This document shows, piece by piece, positions 38,541 through 51,096 of a stretch of 64,000 nt of DNA. Position 1 is the first letter of the stretch. Every line of letters starts with the position of its first letter. Source of the DNA: Scleroderma bovista (lineage: Eukaryota > Basidiomycota > Agaricomycetes > Boletales > Sclerodermataceae). The translations under genes were made by a program, and so were the position numbers. Location of the stretch: assembly GCA_037178675.1 (NCBI GenBank), contig JAYMGJ010000121.1, forward strand, positions 60,778-124,777, given 5' to 3'. Under the pieces are notes generated by a model. It searched no databases. It saw only the letters and a list, made by a program, of their open reading frames with translations, and had not been told where the DNA came from.

Positions 38541-39795
38541 ATGGTCTCCTCAAACGACGTGCAACGCCTCTTCTTACAGGCGGTCTTCTCACGAGGAATC
38601 CTGTCTTACCAACACGCCCTCGTTCTTTGGGCAAAATGCGTCGACGCTGTCAGAGGTGTGTCTTACCCTCACAAATCCGCAGCATTGCCCCAGTTGAACC
38701 TTTTCTCTACAGCTGCAGACCCAACCCTGGACGTGAGTGCCAGTAATAAGCGCGCCGATTGGGATGCATTCGTGGTCAGCATCAATAGGGCACTCAACTG
38801 CCTTGATCTCGAGTTTCGTCACGTCATGGACGAGAGCACGGGGCTGGAAATGTATGCCGTGGTATGTGCTAGAAATACGGGTCCTCACATCATAGGTAGT
38901 TAAAGCGACGTCCTAGGTGAACACCAGAAGCGACGAGATAGCCCAGATGGCCACGGACTATACTCCCGCCGAAATCGCGTACTTCAGGGCAATCGTGCGC
39001 ATATCTTGAGCTGGACTGGTCATAACTCCTAACACCCGATAGGTCGAGCAAATCATGCTTGCATCCAACGAGTGTTACTCTCTATCATCCCTCGCCGCCC
39101 TGCGCGAGGTTAACTCACTCAAAACAAACATGTCCAAGAGCCAAGCAGAAGCTGTCCTCAACAGCCTCGTCGCCAAAGGTTGGCTGCTCAAGAGCAAGCA
39201 AGTCGCGTTCCATGCTTTCCCTATATTAAGGCGGCACCTAACCTTTCCTCAGGCGCGGTAGATACTCCTTGTCGACACGCACGCTTCTGGAGCTCTTGCC
39301 TTATCTCAAGTCAAACTACCCCGATGAATGTCTCGAGTGCACGATATGCATGGAGGTACGTCGTCTTCGCGTGTTCGTATTATATATTATCATCCTGACA
39401 CGCCTGGCTTCCAGATCGTCACCCGCGGCGTTGCGTGCACCACTGCCAAATGTCAAACTCGCATGCACCAACACTGCTTCACCAAACTCCGCGCTCGGCA
39501 CGCTCGTACTCAGTGTCCCACTTGTCAGTGCGACTGGCCGCAGGACGCGAATGCTCTCAGACCCATTGGTGAAGCAGCTATCAGGGACGGTCAACCGGAG
39601 GGTCGGAGGCTGCGAAGGAAGAGTACCGCAGAAGCAAGCGACATGGAAAGCGAGGAAGATGACAGGATGGACGAAGACGAACCTGAGCCGTCTCAGTCGC
39701 AACGACGCAGAAAGCAGAAGAAAAAAGCTGTAGCAGTGGACGATGAAGAAGAGGAAGAAGAGGTGGCACCACGGAGATCTGGACGACGTGGCTGA
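38541..39795 (+). CDS. Smc5-Smc6 complex subunit Nse1 (RING-like E3)
   Basis: Nse1 pairs with Nse3 and Nse4 in the Smc5/6 complex that handles recombination intermediates and stalled forks. The N-terminus reads MVSSNDVQRLFLQAVFSRGI, followed by winged-helix-like segments with LEFRHVMDESTGLEMYAVV, YFRAIVEQIM and AEAVLNSLVAKGWLLKS. The C-terminal variant RING has CTICMEIVTRGVAC, then CQTRMHQHCF and CPTCQCDW. The tail is very Lys/Arg/Glu-rich and ends APRRSGRRG. At least four introns, including one right after CTICME (GTACGT...TTCCAG). Known Nse1 proteins are usually shorter at the C-terminus; the charged tail of about 80 residues is an extension. Confidence 0.9.
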
Positions 39796-39913
39796 GCCGC
39801 AGCACTGTTTATCCAAAACACTCACCCGAAGATACACTACAGCACATTATACTCACCGTGTCTGATCCAAAATCCTATTCCGAAAGCTATGTCCCGTACG
39901 CTACTGTAGTGTG

Positions 39914-42900
39914 CTATTGTTCTATTGACGATTTTGCCTGATGCTCCGCCACGCGCCCCTCGTCCTGGCCCACTTCAACTGTAGCATCCGTAAATCCGAA
40001 CCTGCCTTTGCCCCACACCTGCACGCGCCGTTTGTCTTGGCGGCCCTCGCCAAATTGTTCGTTCCATTTGCGAAGGTCAGCAAGGGAGCCCAGGGTTTCG
40101 GATGATGAAGGTGTGATTTCTTTGAGGGCCCTAGTAAAGTGGCGTGGGTGGATGATGCGAGAGTTGGTCAGCGGCGGAGTTGTGTCCAAAGTAATGGGGG
40201 ACTCTGATGGTGCATCCCATGGAAGATTGACGCCCTCTTTCACTGCTGCAAGTGCGGCAGAGACGCACAGATCTACAAAAGAGATGTTGTCATCGATGTG
40301 CCGGCACAAAAAGAGTGAGGACATACGCTTGAGATCCGAACCAGAGAAGCTCTCTGTCCGCTTGGCTAGCGACGCGAGATCGATATCCGGGGAAAGCGTC
40401 TCGTCGCGCAATAGAATCCTCAGTATGCCTAAGATCCAACCGACTCAGGGGGAAACACTTGACAAGAGGTAGTGATCACTCACCCTCCCTCTCCTTCTCA
40501 CCCGGTAGATCAACCAACAGCCTCCTCGGTAACCTCCTTAGCACTGCATCATCCAAATCGAATGGCCGGTTCGTCGCGCCGATGACGATCACTCTTTCCT
40601 CGCCAGCGCGGCTCTTCAGTCCATCCATTTCCTGCATAAACTCAGTGATGACACCGCGGTGCGCGATGACGCCTCCTGAATTGTGTGCGGACGTGCGGGC
40701 ACCAAAAAGCGCGTCAATCTCATCCAGGAAGACGACACAGGGGGAAAGGCGTCGTGCGAGACTAAAGACAGCGCGGACGAGCTTCTCGCCTTCGCCAACA
40801 TACTGTATTTGGAGGGATACGGTGAGAAAGTGGGTGTAGGTGAAGAGAATGACTTACCATGTCCATGACGTCAGACGGGGACACCATCAACATCCTACTG
40901 CTTGCCTCTTTAGCGAGTGCACGCACGATGAGGGTTTTCCCCGTCCCTGGCGGTCCAAAGAGAAGACACCCCGTCATGGCATGCTCCCGAAGGATACCCA
41001 TCTGGAACGCAGCAGGGTAGAGAAGGGGCAACGAGACGAGTGTCCGCACAGAGTCAATTGTATGCTGAGGAAGGTGAACCTGTGCAAATGTTGTCGAAAG
41101 GGAAGCTGAATTGGCTCGTCAGCTAGTCATCTATAAATCGTGAATACTCGAAACATACCAGGGTCAACGATACATCCCAATAACCGCTCCTCATGCGGGT
41201 CGAGATCCTTGTCCTGCCTGACCGCTTCCACGACTTCATCCACATATCTTCCCCGCCCTTCTTCCCCCTCCCAATCGATGTCTTCTCCGTCCTCCTCTAT
41301 GCCGTCCTCGTGCTGCGGCCCTCGCACTGTGCGCACACGTGCATCCTTCGTCCATGCTTTGCGGAGATCGGGACCGGAGCGTTGCGCAGCCCAAGCACGA
41401 TGAATAGCCGACCACGGCACCTCAGTCAGCTCGAGACCTGGCGTGGGGGGGACACTAAGCGAGGACTGCGATGCGACAACACTTCCTACCGCCCTGTCTG
41501 CAATCTGCCGGATGGACGACCACGACTCGATACGCGTGCTCCAATCTGTCCACATCTCGTGCTCCTCTGGGAGCCGATTGGGTGTATCTGAAGATTCTGC
41601 TTCTGAGTCGCTGTGGAGAGACTCTGAACTCTCGACAGACTCGCCACTATCAGGGTTTGCGTCAGACTGTGCGGATGCACACCGTGCGACGGGTTCTCCG
41701 CACTCTGGAACCTCGTCAATACTATCCTCTGCTGCAACATTCCCGCTGGGGTCATCGCTATTTGCGATTCCCCCACCCTCCTCCAAAAAGCCACCGACTC
41801 CGCCGACTCCCATACGCATGGCAAGTTCATTTACTTCCCTTCTCCTCGCCATCCGACACTGTCGCTCTGCGCCAACGTCCCTCAAACTCGGGAGCACCAC
41901 CGCTGCACGAAAGAATTTCCCAAGGATCACCGAACCAGCCGCAGATGCAGACGAGCCATCGCCACCCTCACCTTCGCCACCCATTCCACCCACCAGATCA
42001 AACGGCGTCGGCCCGAGTAGCACAAATCCGCGCTGAGATTCAGCTTCGGGTGGGGCATAAGGAGACATCACAAATGGGGACGACGACGACGACGACGGGC
42101 CGAACGTTGGAGATGGCGGGGGTGCAGAGGGACCGACTGAGTTTGCCGTAAGTAGGCGCGGAATGTCCTCGAGGAGAGCGACGTCCCCACCGTATTCCCA
42201 GCGCCGCAGACGTTCGCGCAACCGTCGTTCACGCGCGAGAGTGGAGTGCTCGTCTTCACCCCATTCGGAAAGAGGGAGTGACGTTGCATTAGCGCTCGTA
42301 CCAGGGGCAGCGGCGGAAGAAGGTCGCGCAGGGGGTCGTCCCCTCCCTAATGGCAGGACGTGCGATGCAGACAAGGGGTATGAGGAATTTGGCGAGGGGA
42401 CGCTGAATGGGCCTTGAGCCACCAGAGATGGAGTGACGCCACATATGATCGCCATCGGACACGCGATGGGGGAAGATGGGCGTGCCATGGCTCCCGTGCG
42501 ACGCGCTCGTACCGCAGACAGAAGGTGGGGATACCATGTAGGCGCTGTCGGTGCAAGCGTTGGAAAGTCACGAATGTAAACTAGTCGCGGACGTGGACGC
42601 TGCCCTGGGGCATCCGGCGAAGGAATGTTGACGAGATCGTCAAAGAATGCCTTTATTCGATTAGGTGGTGGCGCTGTTCTAGATGTCGTAAATAGTGGAG
42701 GTTGTCGTCCACGAGAGGCTAGGGCTGGCGCGAGAACGTGAAGTGTCATTTGGGCGATGCCGAGGGAGGGAACGTAGGATGAGACGTCAATGTCGTCTTC
42801 GTCTCCATTCCGAGATTGACGGCGGGATGCAAGGGTGGGTGGTGGTGGTGGGTGGTAGTGCAGAGGGTTCCGAGGAAGTTGGATTGCATTGGCGGCTATA

Positions 42901-43659
42901 TGTGTGTTTGAGCGCATAGCTTGATATCAAATGAGATGAGCTCTTACCCTTTCCAAAATGGCCCCATTCACCAGCCGCGAGTTGCACGGCATCGATGACC
43001 AGGACCTCTGCTCCTGTTCTCCGTGCCAATTCGCGTACGGTCTCGTCAAGAACATATTCGCCACCCTCCACGGGACAATACAGGGCGAGGGTAGGTTCTA
43101 TGGGTAGACCGGTAGCAGTGACATAAGCCGCACTGTGCTGCGTATGGGGATGAAGAGCGATGTGTAGATTCGTTAGTGCGTCATCAAATAATTCTGGCGG
43201 GGGTAAAATATTATTTCTCTGTGAGTCCAATGATGGTAAGTCATGTGGGAGCCAAAGGATATCGAGTCCTTGCGGGAGCTGGGGTCTATCGTCTGGATCT
43301 GATTCCCTGTCTCTCTGAGTGGACGTATTAGATGTGTTGCTCGCCGATGTTTTCGTGCGTCGGGGTGGTTTCTCTGGCTCGGAGGGCGGGATGGGGGGAC
43401 CGTCGGGATGCGGTGGAGAGTCTGCGTCGAGCTGGATTGGAGATTGCTCGGCATCCTGGGCAGACTTTTGGGCAGTGGAACTGCGTGTGTGGACGCCGGA
43501 AGACTGTCTTGCGGGGCTGTTGGGATCTGAGGTGTCCCTTGGCACCTTGGTGCGTGCAAGTTGGGTTGGGATGACGAGCCTTGTGTTTCCGTGTACCCTC
43601 TGCCTCGATGTGACCAGCAGCGACCGAGTCCGCCCCAGCATTACACAAGATCGACGCAT
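39914..43659 (-). CDS. AAA ATPase, Msp1/ATAD1-like, mitochondrial
   Basis: Large protein starting MRRSCVMLGRTRSLLVTSRQ, an Arg-rich, acid-free segment typical of a mitochondrial presequence. A Ser/Pro-rich linker follows, then a conserved-looking segment (EYVLDETVRELARRTGAEVL, VIDAVQLAAGEWGHFGKG) and a long low-complexity middle. The AAA module is complete: Walker A LLFGPPGTGKTLIVRALAKE, Walker B SPCVVFLDEIDALFG, sensor 1 VIVIGATNRPFDLDDA, arginine fingers RRLPRRLL and sensor 2 near SFSGSDLKHLC. The SLARRLSPCVVFLDEID stretch resembles Msp1/ATAD1, which extract misplaced tail-anchored proteins, but a mitochondrial matrix or inner-membrane role is equally possible given the N-terminus. It ends AKSSIEQ. 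AAA assignment is certain; the subgroup is probable. Confidence 0.85.
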
Positions 43660-44013
43660 TTCGTGACTGTTGAGGTGAGCCTTGGACGTTGTCGTCGGCG
43701 TCGAGCTCTGAGATTTTTCGCAATGGGTATTTATTCCCACGGGTGAATTCACGAGACGATGGGTCGAGAATACAGCTGCACCCACTTCAGAAGATTAACC
43801 ACCCTCTGTCTTGCTATTCCCGCCAGGCAGACCAAAGACTGAGCAAGGCGATCGCTGTCGAGGACCGTCATCACCAACACTGAGGGTAGTTATTCGGAAT
43901 GGATAATTCTTCCCACGGATGGTCCGCAATATTATTTCCTCCTTTTTCGGCGTGGATGGCAAATGGCTGCGGTCTCAACCACGCACTGAACGACCCACTC
44001 AAACACAAAACAG
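43660..44013. promoter_or_regulatory. Divergent promoter region, AAA ATPase and syntaxin
   Basis: This sequence lies between two divergent starts. No TATA box or coding frame is supported. Confidence 0.45.
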
Positions 44014-45435
44014 ATGGCTCGGGACAGACTCGCAGCACTCAGAGTATTCTTCCCGTCTCTTCGGACATGGGTATTGTCTTATTTCAACGCGTACTAGGCC
44101 CAAAGGCAGGGCGACGCCAATCAGGAAGGCATTGAATTACAAGGCGTGCATACACCCCAACAAGCACCTCCTGTTGGTGGCACAGACACATATGCTCAGC
44201 AGAACGATATCTCAACCATGTCTGGGTTCTATACCGAGGTACGCTCATCCTCTCTTATTGTCCTCAGCTTCACTAGTCGATGTCTATTCATAGACTACCG
44301 CTATCCAAGATTTGATATCCCAGTTCGATGCTAGCATCACTGCCATTTCAGATCTTCATGCCCGTTCACTGAACACACTCTCCGACCAAGAATCTGCAGC
44401 GAATGCCTCACGACTAGTCGAACTCACTGAGTCTACCCGCACGTTGAGCAATGGACTCTCACAGCGTATCAAGGCATTGCAAACACCTGTCAGAGGACTT
44501 GGCAGGAATGATACTGAAATTCGGAAGAACAGAGTAAGTCAACAGCGACGACGTCCGAACGGTGAAGATGACCGTTACGTCACCTAGATCACCCTTGTCC
44601 ATGGGAAGTTCGTCGAGGCTCTGCAGAGATACCAAATCGTTGAGCAACAGTATCGACAACGGTATAAAGACCGTTTAGAACGTCAGTTTAAGATTGGTAC
44701 GTCATAGCATATACCGTTGCTTGCAAGCCACGCGTCTAATTCCGTCATCAGTTAAACCCAATGCCTCTCCAGAAGAGGTGTCTGCAGTAGTTAATAACAC
44801 AGAAGGCAATGGTGATGGTATATTCCTCCAAGCTGTCAGTCTCAACTGCCATTACTTTAGGATATCTGCTCATGCATTGTAGATCTCAACCTCCAATCGT
44901 TATGGAGAGTCCCGCCAAGCATACCGTGAAGTCCAGGAGCGTCATCAAGATATCCAACGGATCGAACATACCCTAGGAGAGCTCGCCCAGCTGTTCAGTG
45001 ATGTCTGTTGACTTCCTCAGAGCGCGGCCCACTTGAAAACTGACGACATGTGTTCCAGATGGCAAATCTCATTAGCCAACAGCAGGAACAATTTGACGAC
45101 ATTGAGGCAAAGGCTGAAAATGTCGATCTTGAGACTAAAAAGGGGTGCGTTTCCCTTTAGCGATATTGGCAGTGTGTATTTCACATCGTTTCAGGAAGGA
45201 GCAGGTAGGGATTTCTGTTGAACATGCTCGTTCTGCCCGCCGGAAGCGATGGATATGCTTCTGGCTTACGATCATCATTATTCTTGTTGGCGTCGGAGTC
45301 GGTTTGGGTGTCTACTTTTCGCAGAACCCACCTGGTTCAAGTTCCAGTTCAAGTTCGACTGCGACTGTGACGGAAACTGCAACCGCGGCTTCAACTACAA
45401 CCCCAAGCGCGACTGCATCTGCAGGGACAGGGTAG
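44014..45435 (+). CDS. Plasma-membrane syntaxin (Qa-SNARE, Sso type)
   Basis: SNARE for fusion of secretory vesicles at the cell surface. Exon 1 is MARDRLAALR, spliced to AQRQGDANQEGIELQG, then a polar segment (QQNDISTMSGFYTE). The Habc region begins DLISQFDASITAISDLHARS and includes GKFVEALQRYQIVEQQYRQR and YKDRLERQFKIVKPNASPEE. The SNARE motif reads IQRIEHTLGELAQLFSD then MANLISQQQEQFDDIEA, with the Qa glutamine in the central layer, followed by ARSARRKRW and a single membrane helix (TIIIILVGVGVGLGVYF). About seven short exons. Unusually, some 40 Ser/Thr-rich residues follow the membrane helix, whereas most syntaxins stop within a few residues. Confidence 0.92.
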
Positions 45436-45753
45436 ACGTGGAACTCTATGGATGGACTCGACGACATATATACCACCGTTTCAGTGTAGACCAAAGCTTA
45501 TATTACTATCGATTGCTGACGTGATGCCACGCCAAAATACACCTGTTGTAAGGTTTTTTGCAGTCAGTCGCGTTTTCCTCATCGATCATCGCTGCTCGTC
45601 GTCCGCGACAGCGTACTCGGCGATACGACACCAACTGAGCAACTGCGGCGGGCTGTAGTCACGTTCACCGCCCAGACCCTCTGCTACTTATACGGGGTCA
45701 CTCAACACCTTGTTTCCTCCTTGCACCACCTCAGCCTCTGCTTTCTACCAGCC
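45436..45753. other. Intergenic, syntaxin to PI synthase
   Basis: It holds the 3' flank of the syntaxin gene and the promoter of PIS1. A pyrimidine-rich run (ccttgtttcctcc, about 45708-45720) precedes the PIS1 start. No gene is supported. Confidence 0.5.
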
Positions 45754-46998
45754 ATGGCCAGGCAACCCAACGGCACAGTACACGCACACTCATCTGGAAC
45801 ACCTCCATCGGTCTCCACCTCGCGCAAGGTGCGCAGACGCGGCCCAATTGACGTTGTCGATGCCAAAGTGGCCGTCGACCTGGCGACTGCACAAACATAC
45901 TCGGAGAACGTCTTCCTCTTCGTACCCAATCTCATAGGTATGCCCTTTCATCCGGCTTTCAGTTTCCTCTCCCTCTTCCGACCGCTTCCGCACATGTTGA
46001 CCGCCTGTTGATTCGGACACATAGGCTACACGCGTATCATACTAGCAGGTCTCTCCCTCCACTTCATGAGCTACCACCCAAGATACTGTACCCTGCTGTA
46101 TGGTATATCGTGTCTACTCGATGCGGTGGACGGCCAGGCCGCACGTGCACTTGGGCAGACATCCAAGTTTGGCGCGGTGTTAGATATGGTTACCGACAGG
46201 TGCGCCACGGTTCCCGTTCATACTGTTCTTACTTCCCGGGTCGCTCCTTGCTACCGTCCCAACTGCATACGAGGCTCGTGTGTTGAGTTGTATGCCGTCA
46301 GTGTCGGGGCTGTGGAGCTCGGGTCCTAATCGAGACACCCAAATACAGATGCACGACGTCATGCCTCCTGTGTTACCTTTCCTCGGCATATCCAAGCTAT
46401 GCACTCCTGTTCCAGTTCCTCATTGCACTCGATTTCTCGAGTCATTACATGCACATGTACAGGTGCGTACAGCCGACCTTGTCTTGTAGCCTCTTCCTTG
46501 GTCTCGCCCTATCCTTCACGCACCGCTTCGTTGCTCACACACAGCATCAGTTCCCTCGTCACTGGATCGAGGAGCCACAAGCTCGTGACTAGCGACGTCA
46601 GTCGGATCCTGTGGTACTACTATAACGATTCTGTAAGTGTGCAATGTCTCCCACCCTAGCGTACCCCTTTGCCTCATGTACGTGGCGCACAGCGGACCCT
46701 GTTCTTCATGTGCGCAGGGAACGAACTTTTCTTCGTCTCCCTCTACCTGATGAAATGGATCCAAACACCCATCTCGGAATCACTCGCCCCGGGCATCGCA
46801 TCGTTTCTTCCTGCACTTCTACTTGCACTCACATGGCCCGAGATCATGGCGGTTTCATCTTTCTGGGTCTGCTTCGCGAAGAACATCATTAATGTTGTGC
46901 AATTATGGAAAGCAAGCAAAATCCTTGTCGGCGTCGACCTCGCAGAACGCGCTGCAGCACGGGAGAAGGAAGCTACCGACCGGGAGAAGAAAGCATAA
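45754..46998 (+). CDS. Phosphatidylinositol synthase
   Basis: CDP-diacylglycerol-inositol 3-phosphatidyltransferase, an ER membrane enzyme joining myo-inositol to CDP-DAG. The CDP-alcohol phosphotransferase signature D-G-x2-A-R-x8-G-x3-D-x3-D is complete: LLDAVDGQAARALGQTSKFG then AVLDMVTDR. A short cytosolic N-terminus (MARQPNGTVHAHSSG, then KVRRRG) precedes ENVFLFVPNLIGYTRIILAG. HFMSYHPRYCTLLYGIS and later hydrophobic exons (FMCAGNELFFVSLYLMKW, FLPALLLALTWPEIMAV) complete the membrane domain. It ends in a charged helix (AAAREKEATDREKKA). Roughly six exons. Start ATG in a good context (gccATGGcc). Confidence 0.93.
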
Positions 46999-47376
46999 AC
47001 CTCGCCACTGGCCTTTAGGCCGTCATGCGGGGGATAATGAATCGGAGAGGGGGCGACCTGATCTAGATTTTCTTTTTATTTAGGGTGGTTCAAACACGGA
47101 CGGGTGACAGGTGAGGTCGTGCGAGGAGGGCTACTGGATATTTAAAGTGATTTGGACTGACCGAACTAAACCTGGCTCGTGTCGAAAGCTGCGCCTATAC
47201 ATACCACATCTATCATACACATGCATTTACATATTTTCTGCTTTAATGGGGTTTGCTGCATCAACCCACCATTTGTGTTGGACCAGGAGGAAGAAACAGG
47301 CTGCGAAGATCGTCATTCTGGTGATATACAATTACAATCATAAGTTTCCCTATCGACTTCCGATCTTAGGCGTGTA
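46999..47376. other. Convergent 3' region, PI synthase and DUF6593 gene
   Basis: Both neighbours end here. Short frames have no support. Confidence 0.5.
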
Positions 47377-48302
47377 TCAAGGATCCTTCGGGTGCATTGC
47401 CTGCTCCCTATCCTTTCGCAGCTTCTCCACATAAATGTACGTGAACACGAGCAAGTCCAGCATATCACCGTCCAGTTCCGACGACTGACTCCTGATCAGG
47501 GGCTCCGTCCGTGGCAGACGATGCAGCTACACTTTTCACAGTCGCACTATCTGCAATGTCTGATTCGAATGCAGAGAAGCTATCCGTGAATTTCTTATCA
47601 ATGCCCATGCTTGGTTGTAGCGTGACGTTTATCTCGAGATAACCTTTATCCTGCGTTTGGATGAATGAGAGCCCAGAAGTTCCGGCGTCGATGATACTTG
47701 GCAATGGGGATATGGTTCGAGGTACCATCGTCGCGATATAGCTTCGCCAAGATATCATTAACCACGGCACCGACAAGTGATGGATAAGGTTTACCGTGCA
47801 TTCAAAGCAACCCAGCTCCCAGTGATAGGTGTTACCATCTGGACCTTTGAAGACACGCTCGCTGTAGGACATCTACATTCAAATGTAAATGTAAACAAAG
47901 GTTGCGGGAGACTTACCGACGAAGTCCACCTTTGGCTGGTATGAACTCATTGGAGCCTATTCTCTCCCCGGAAAGATCGTTTGCACTGCTAGTACCCCCG
48001 AACATCCGAAGCTTCGAAGGAGAGCAGACATGCCATTCGATTTCTCCTAGCCGTTTGAACCCGTGATGTTCAAGCATTTGCTCCAGCTCTCGGACACGAC
48101 CATCGTAGTTGAGACTCGACGCATCGATATCTGACAAAGTTTCGTCCGACTCACGCGAAGTATTTTGAATAGCTTTCCACACTGTGGACTTCCGAGGTGT
48201 CCCAAGTGCCTCCCGTGGAGTAGTGACTTGGTAGAGGACATTGCCTCGCTCATCGCTGATAATCGCGTGGCGAACGAAGTCGTCTGAGAAGACAAGCTTC
48301 AT
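47377..48302 (-). CDS. DUF6593 domain protein
   Basis: Member of a basidiomycete-specific family of unknown function. The N-terminus MKLVFSDDFVRHAIISDERG then NVLYQVTTP matches the family opening. The core has GEIEWHVCSPSKLRMFGG, then ERVFKGPDGNTYHWELG, a typical PDG-x-x-Y-x-W feature. After a less conserved middle, GYLEINVTLQPS, the last exon reads LDLLVFTYIYVEKLRKDREQ, the family's final amphipathic helix, and stops at 47377-47379. The segment between about 47465 and 47870 has a frame to the next exon that I could not fully resolve. No signal peptide or membrane helix is seen. Function unknown. Confidence 0.75.
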
Positions 48303-48583
48303 GGGGGAGCCTGCAGGTTCAGAATGGTGAGGTAGTGAAGTGACGATACCAAAGAGTGATCACGGCGATGGATTTAAGTATGCCATCGAGCGAGGTGTGC
48401 GCAGTATGCAGTATTGTTGGATATGTATGATACCAGTTGAGTTACGTCGCTGTCGACTTCGACTGCATAGCAACAACGCGCAACACTGCAGGACATGACA
48501 GATCTTCAACACAGGCTTGTTTCGGAGAGTCTTCGGGCTCAGTATCACTGGAATGGCCTACTACGTTTTGGCCCTGACTGGCT

Positions 48584-50794
48584 TTGCAAAGTATGCCTCT
48601 GGGACAACAGCTTCGATCTCTGTTCTGTTTCAAAGTAAACGACGGGGCATCCGATCCCCCAGCATCCTACTGCACAACTTGTGCTTCGATAAATATCAAG
48701 CGGATTCTTCGTGATGGGCTCCTCAAGGAAAACGCGATATCTCTGGGCTTCCTTCGCGACATCATAAAGAAAGGTGACCACTGTGTCTTATGTCGCCTGG
48801 TCTCTACTCTCATACGCCGTCGATGGCGCCTCGACGACCATCCCAACATTGATTTACAAGGGATCGAGTGCTCGCTCACTGCGTTTAGCTGTGGGACTTT
48901 AGACCCAGAACTCGAAGAACGGAAGCAGTCTCATCGTCTTTATATCTATCCCTCGACTCGCCCGTCGGAGGTCTCCAGCGCTATGGAAGCCTCGGCAGAC
49001 CTATCTCTCAATATCCAGCTTATGGAGGAAGATGCGCACAAGGTTTCAAGAAAGAGGGACCTTCATGGTCGTAGGATGAAAGATGTGGTGGACGTCGGGA
49101 TGATCAAGAGGTGGATTAATCTCTGTGAATCTAAACACGGAGACGAATGCGAGTCGATATGGTGGAGGGCAAAGGACGAGGGTTTACCGGGCTTCGTACG
49201 GATGGTGGATGTGGTGCAGATGGCTCTTGTCTCAGCCTCGCCGAACTGCCGCTACGTAGCCCTGAGCTACGTCTGGGGTGGCCCTGGGGATGCGTACTGG
49301 ACGACTAAGGCGAACGCGACCACACGTGGTAGTCCAGTCGGACTCGATAAATCTGTCCTGCCAGCAACGATTATCGATTCGATTCGGTTGGTTCAACAAC
49401 TAGGTGAACGATACCTGTGGATCGATGCCCTATGCATCATCTAGGACAGTTTGGAGGACAAGATTGACCAGATTCATATCATGGATTTAATCTATAGTAG
49501 GGCCACGTTTACGATTTGCGCTGCAGGTGGAGACAGTGTCCGTGCAAGACTTCCTGGCCTAACAGCAGGATCACGAACATGTCAACAGCACATAGAAATA
49601 ATACACGGCCTTCATCTTGCCCTGCCGCTTCCGTCAGTCGCAGAGTCAGTCGCACAATCGACTTGGAATACCCGGGGCTGGACTTTCCAGGAACTAGTGC
49701 TCTCCCGCCGTCGGGTCATTTTCACTAAAGATGAGGTGTATTTCGAATGCATGAAAGACGTCTGGTGCGAGGATGTCATCGCCGAGAGTCCAACCGTGCG
49801 GTTCTCCGCCACTCCCATGCGAACTCTTCGTACAGGCATGTTCCTTCGAGCTTCGCATTCTAGCCAAAGTATGGAAATCAGAAATTACGCAAACAACATT
49901 AAGCAATATACGCAACGTCGTCTCACCCAAGAATCAGATATCATAGCAGCCATGACTGCGCTTACGAATGCTCTGGCCAGAACATCCGGGGCAACTGACA
50001 AAGATCCAAATACATCGTACCGGTTTGGAATGTGGATAACGAACCTGGACTACTCGTTGCTGTGGCAGCCCAAACTCAGTGTAGCTTGTTACCCTCGGCG
50101 TATGGTCACTGACCTGGAGCACTCTCACTGGCCTACGTGGACTTGGGCCGGATGGAAAGGGGCCGTTAACTACAACCAGGAGACGCAGCTGATAGGCATG
50201 CTTTTTCCCGACACTCACTCATCTGATGAATCACTCGTCCCTACTTGGTACATGGTGACTGATGATGAAGTTGTTCAACTTGACGTTCGAAAGCTTTCTC
50301 CGGTCAAAATCATCAGTGATGATATTCCCCCGCCGAGTTATATCGCCCCCGTGGGTTATGCAAGTGACGCAGACGTGGGGTTCTTGCCCCCTGCGGGCAC
50401 CCTTATCTTCCGTACTCGGTGCGCCCGCTTCCAAGTAAGAAGATTATGTGACGTGGAGCAAAGCGGGGGTAAACCCGAAGTCTACGCAGACTTTCAAATA
50501 TTTCCGGTTGATCCGGGATTTTCAAAATGTGTTGGAAGAATAGCACTGCCGTCCTCGATACCCTCTCTTGCACGTCTGGAGTTCATCGTGCTCTCTCGGT
50601 GTAGTGGATCACCAGGCATTCATGATGAGGAATTTTGGGGGAAGTATTATTATGGTTGCATGTTGCATGTCATGGCAGTACAGCAGGCACATGACCCTCG
50701 AATTCGAGAGCGAGTTGGGGTTGGTGTCATTGTTGAAGCAGCCTGGGTAAAGAGTGGCTTGGAGGTAGAAGAGAGTGTTGTATTACTCGCATAA
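48584..50794 (+). pseudogene. HET-domain protein gene with an in-frame stop
   Basis: HET-domain proteins of fungi are linked to non-self recognition and programmed cell death after hyphal fusion. The frame from MQSMPLGQQLRSL runs through CRYVALSYVWGG (HET motif 1) and GERYLWIDALCII (HET motif 2), then meets TAG at 49442-49444. Exactly the same frame continues DSLEDKIDQIHIMDLIYSRA, FTICAAGGDSV, TRGWTFQELVLSRRRVIFTK (HET motif 3) and a long C-terminal region to 50794. The family consensus at the stop is IVQDS, so CAG to TAG is the simplest change. No other break was found over 2.2 kb and no introns are needed. Alternatives are a sequencing error, read-through or a recent null allele. Confidence 0.85.
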
Positions 50795-51096
50795 CCCTCT
50801 CACGAGAGTAGAATCAGAGGGGGATGATAAGAAATACAGTTAACGAAGTGACCGCACTGAGAAGATGACAAAGGTGGTCCTGTGCAGAAGAAAGGCGCTT
50901 GCCGCTGGCACTATCATGATAATAGTAGTAGAAATACAGCTATTTAACCTCTGTCCCACTTCCTGTCCATCAGCCAGCTTCAAGTATGCCGGCCTTCTAT
51001 TAGCTGCAATAGGTGAGTGCTAGTGATGCCCGCTTTAGAACGCGCTATGTCAACGCATGTTCGTTTCATGGTCTCATGGTGGACCCTTACGTGAAA
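50795..51096. other. Convergent 3' region, HET gene and DUF6533 gene
   Basis: Short intergenic stretch with no supportable feature. Confidence 0.5.

Noticed and set aside
41140..42151. Several long plus-strand frames antisense to the AAA ATPase gene
   Set aside because: They reflect GC-rich, Ser/Pro-rich sense coding sequence. The sense strand has intact Walker motifs and consistent splicing.
49404..49444. Possible intron (GTGAACG...ATCTAG) removing the TAG in the HET gene
   Set aside because: It would be only about 41 bases and would delete the conserved WIDALCI motif; the nonsense change explains the sequence better.
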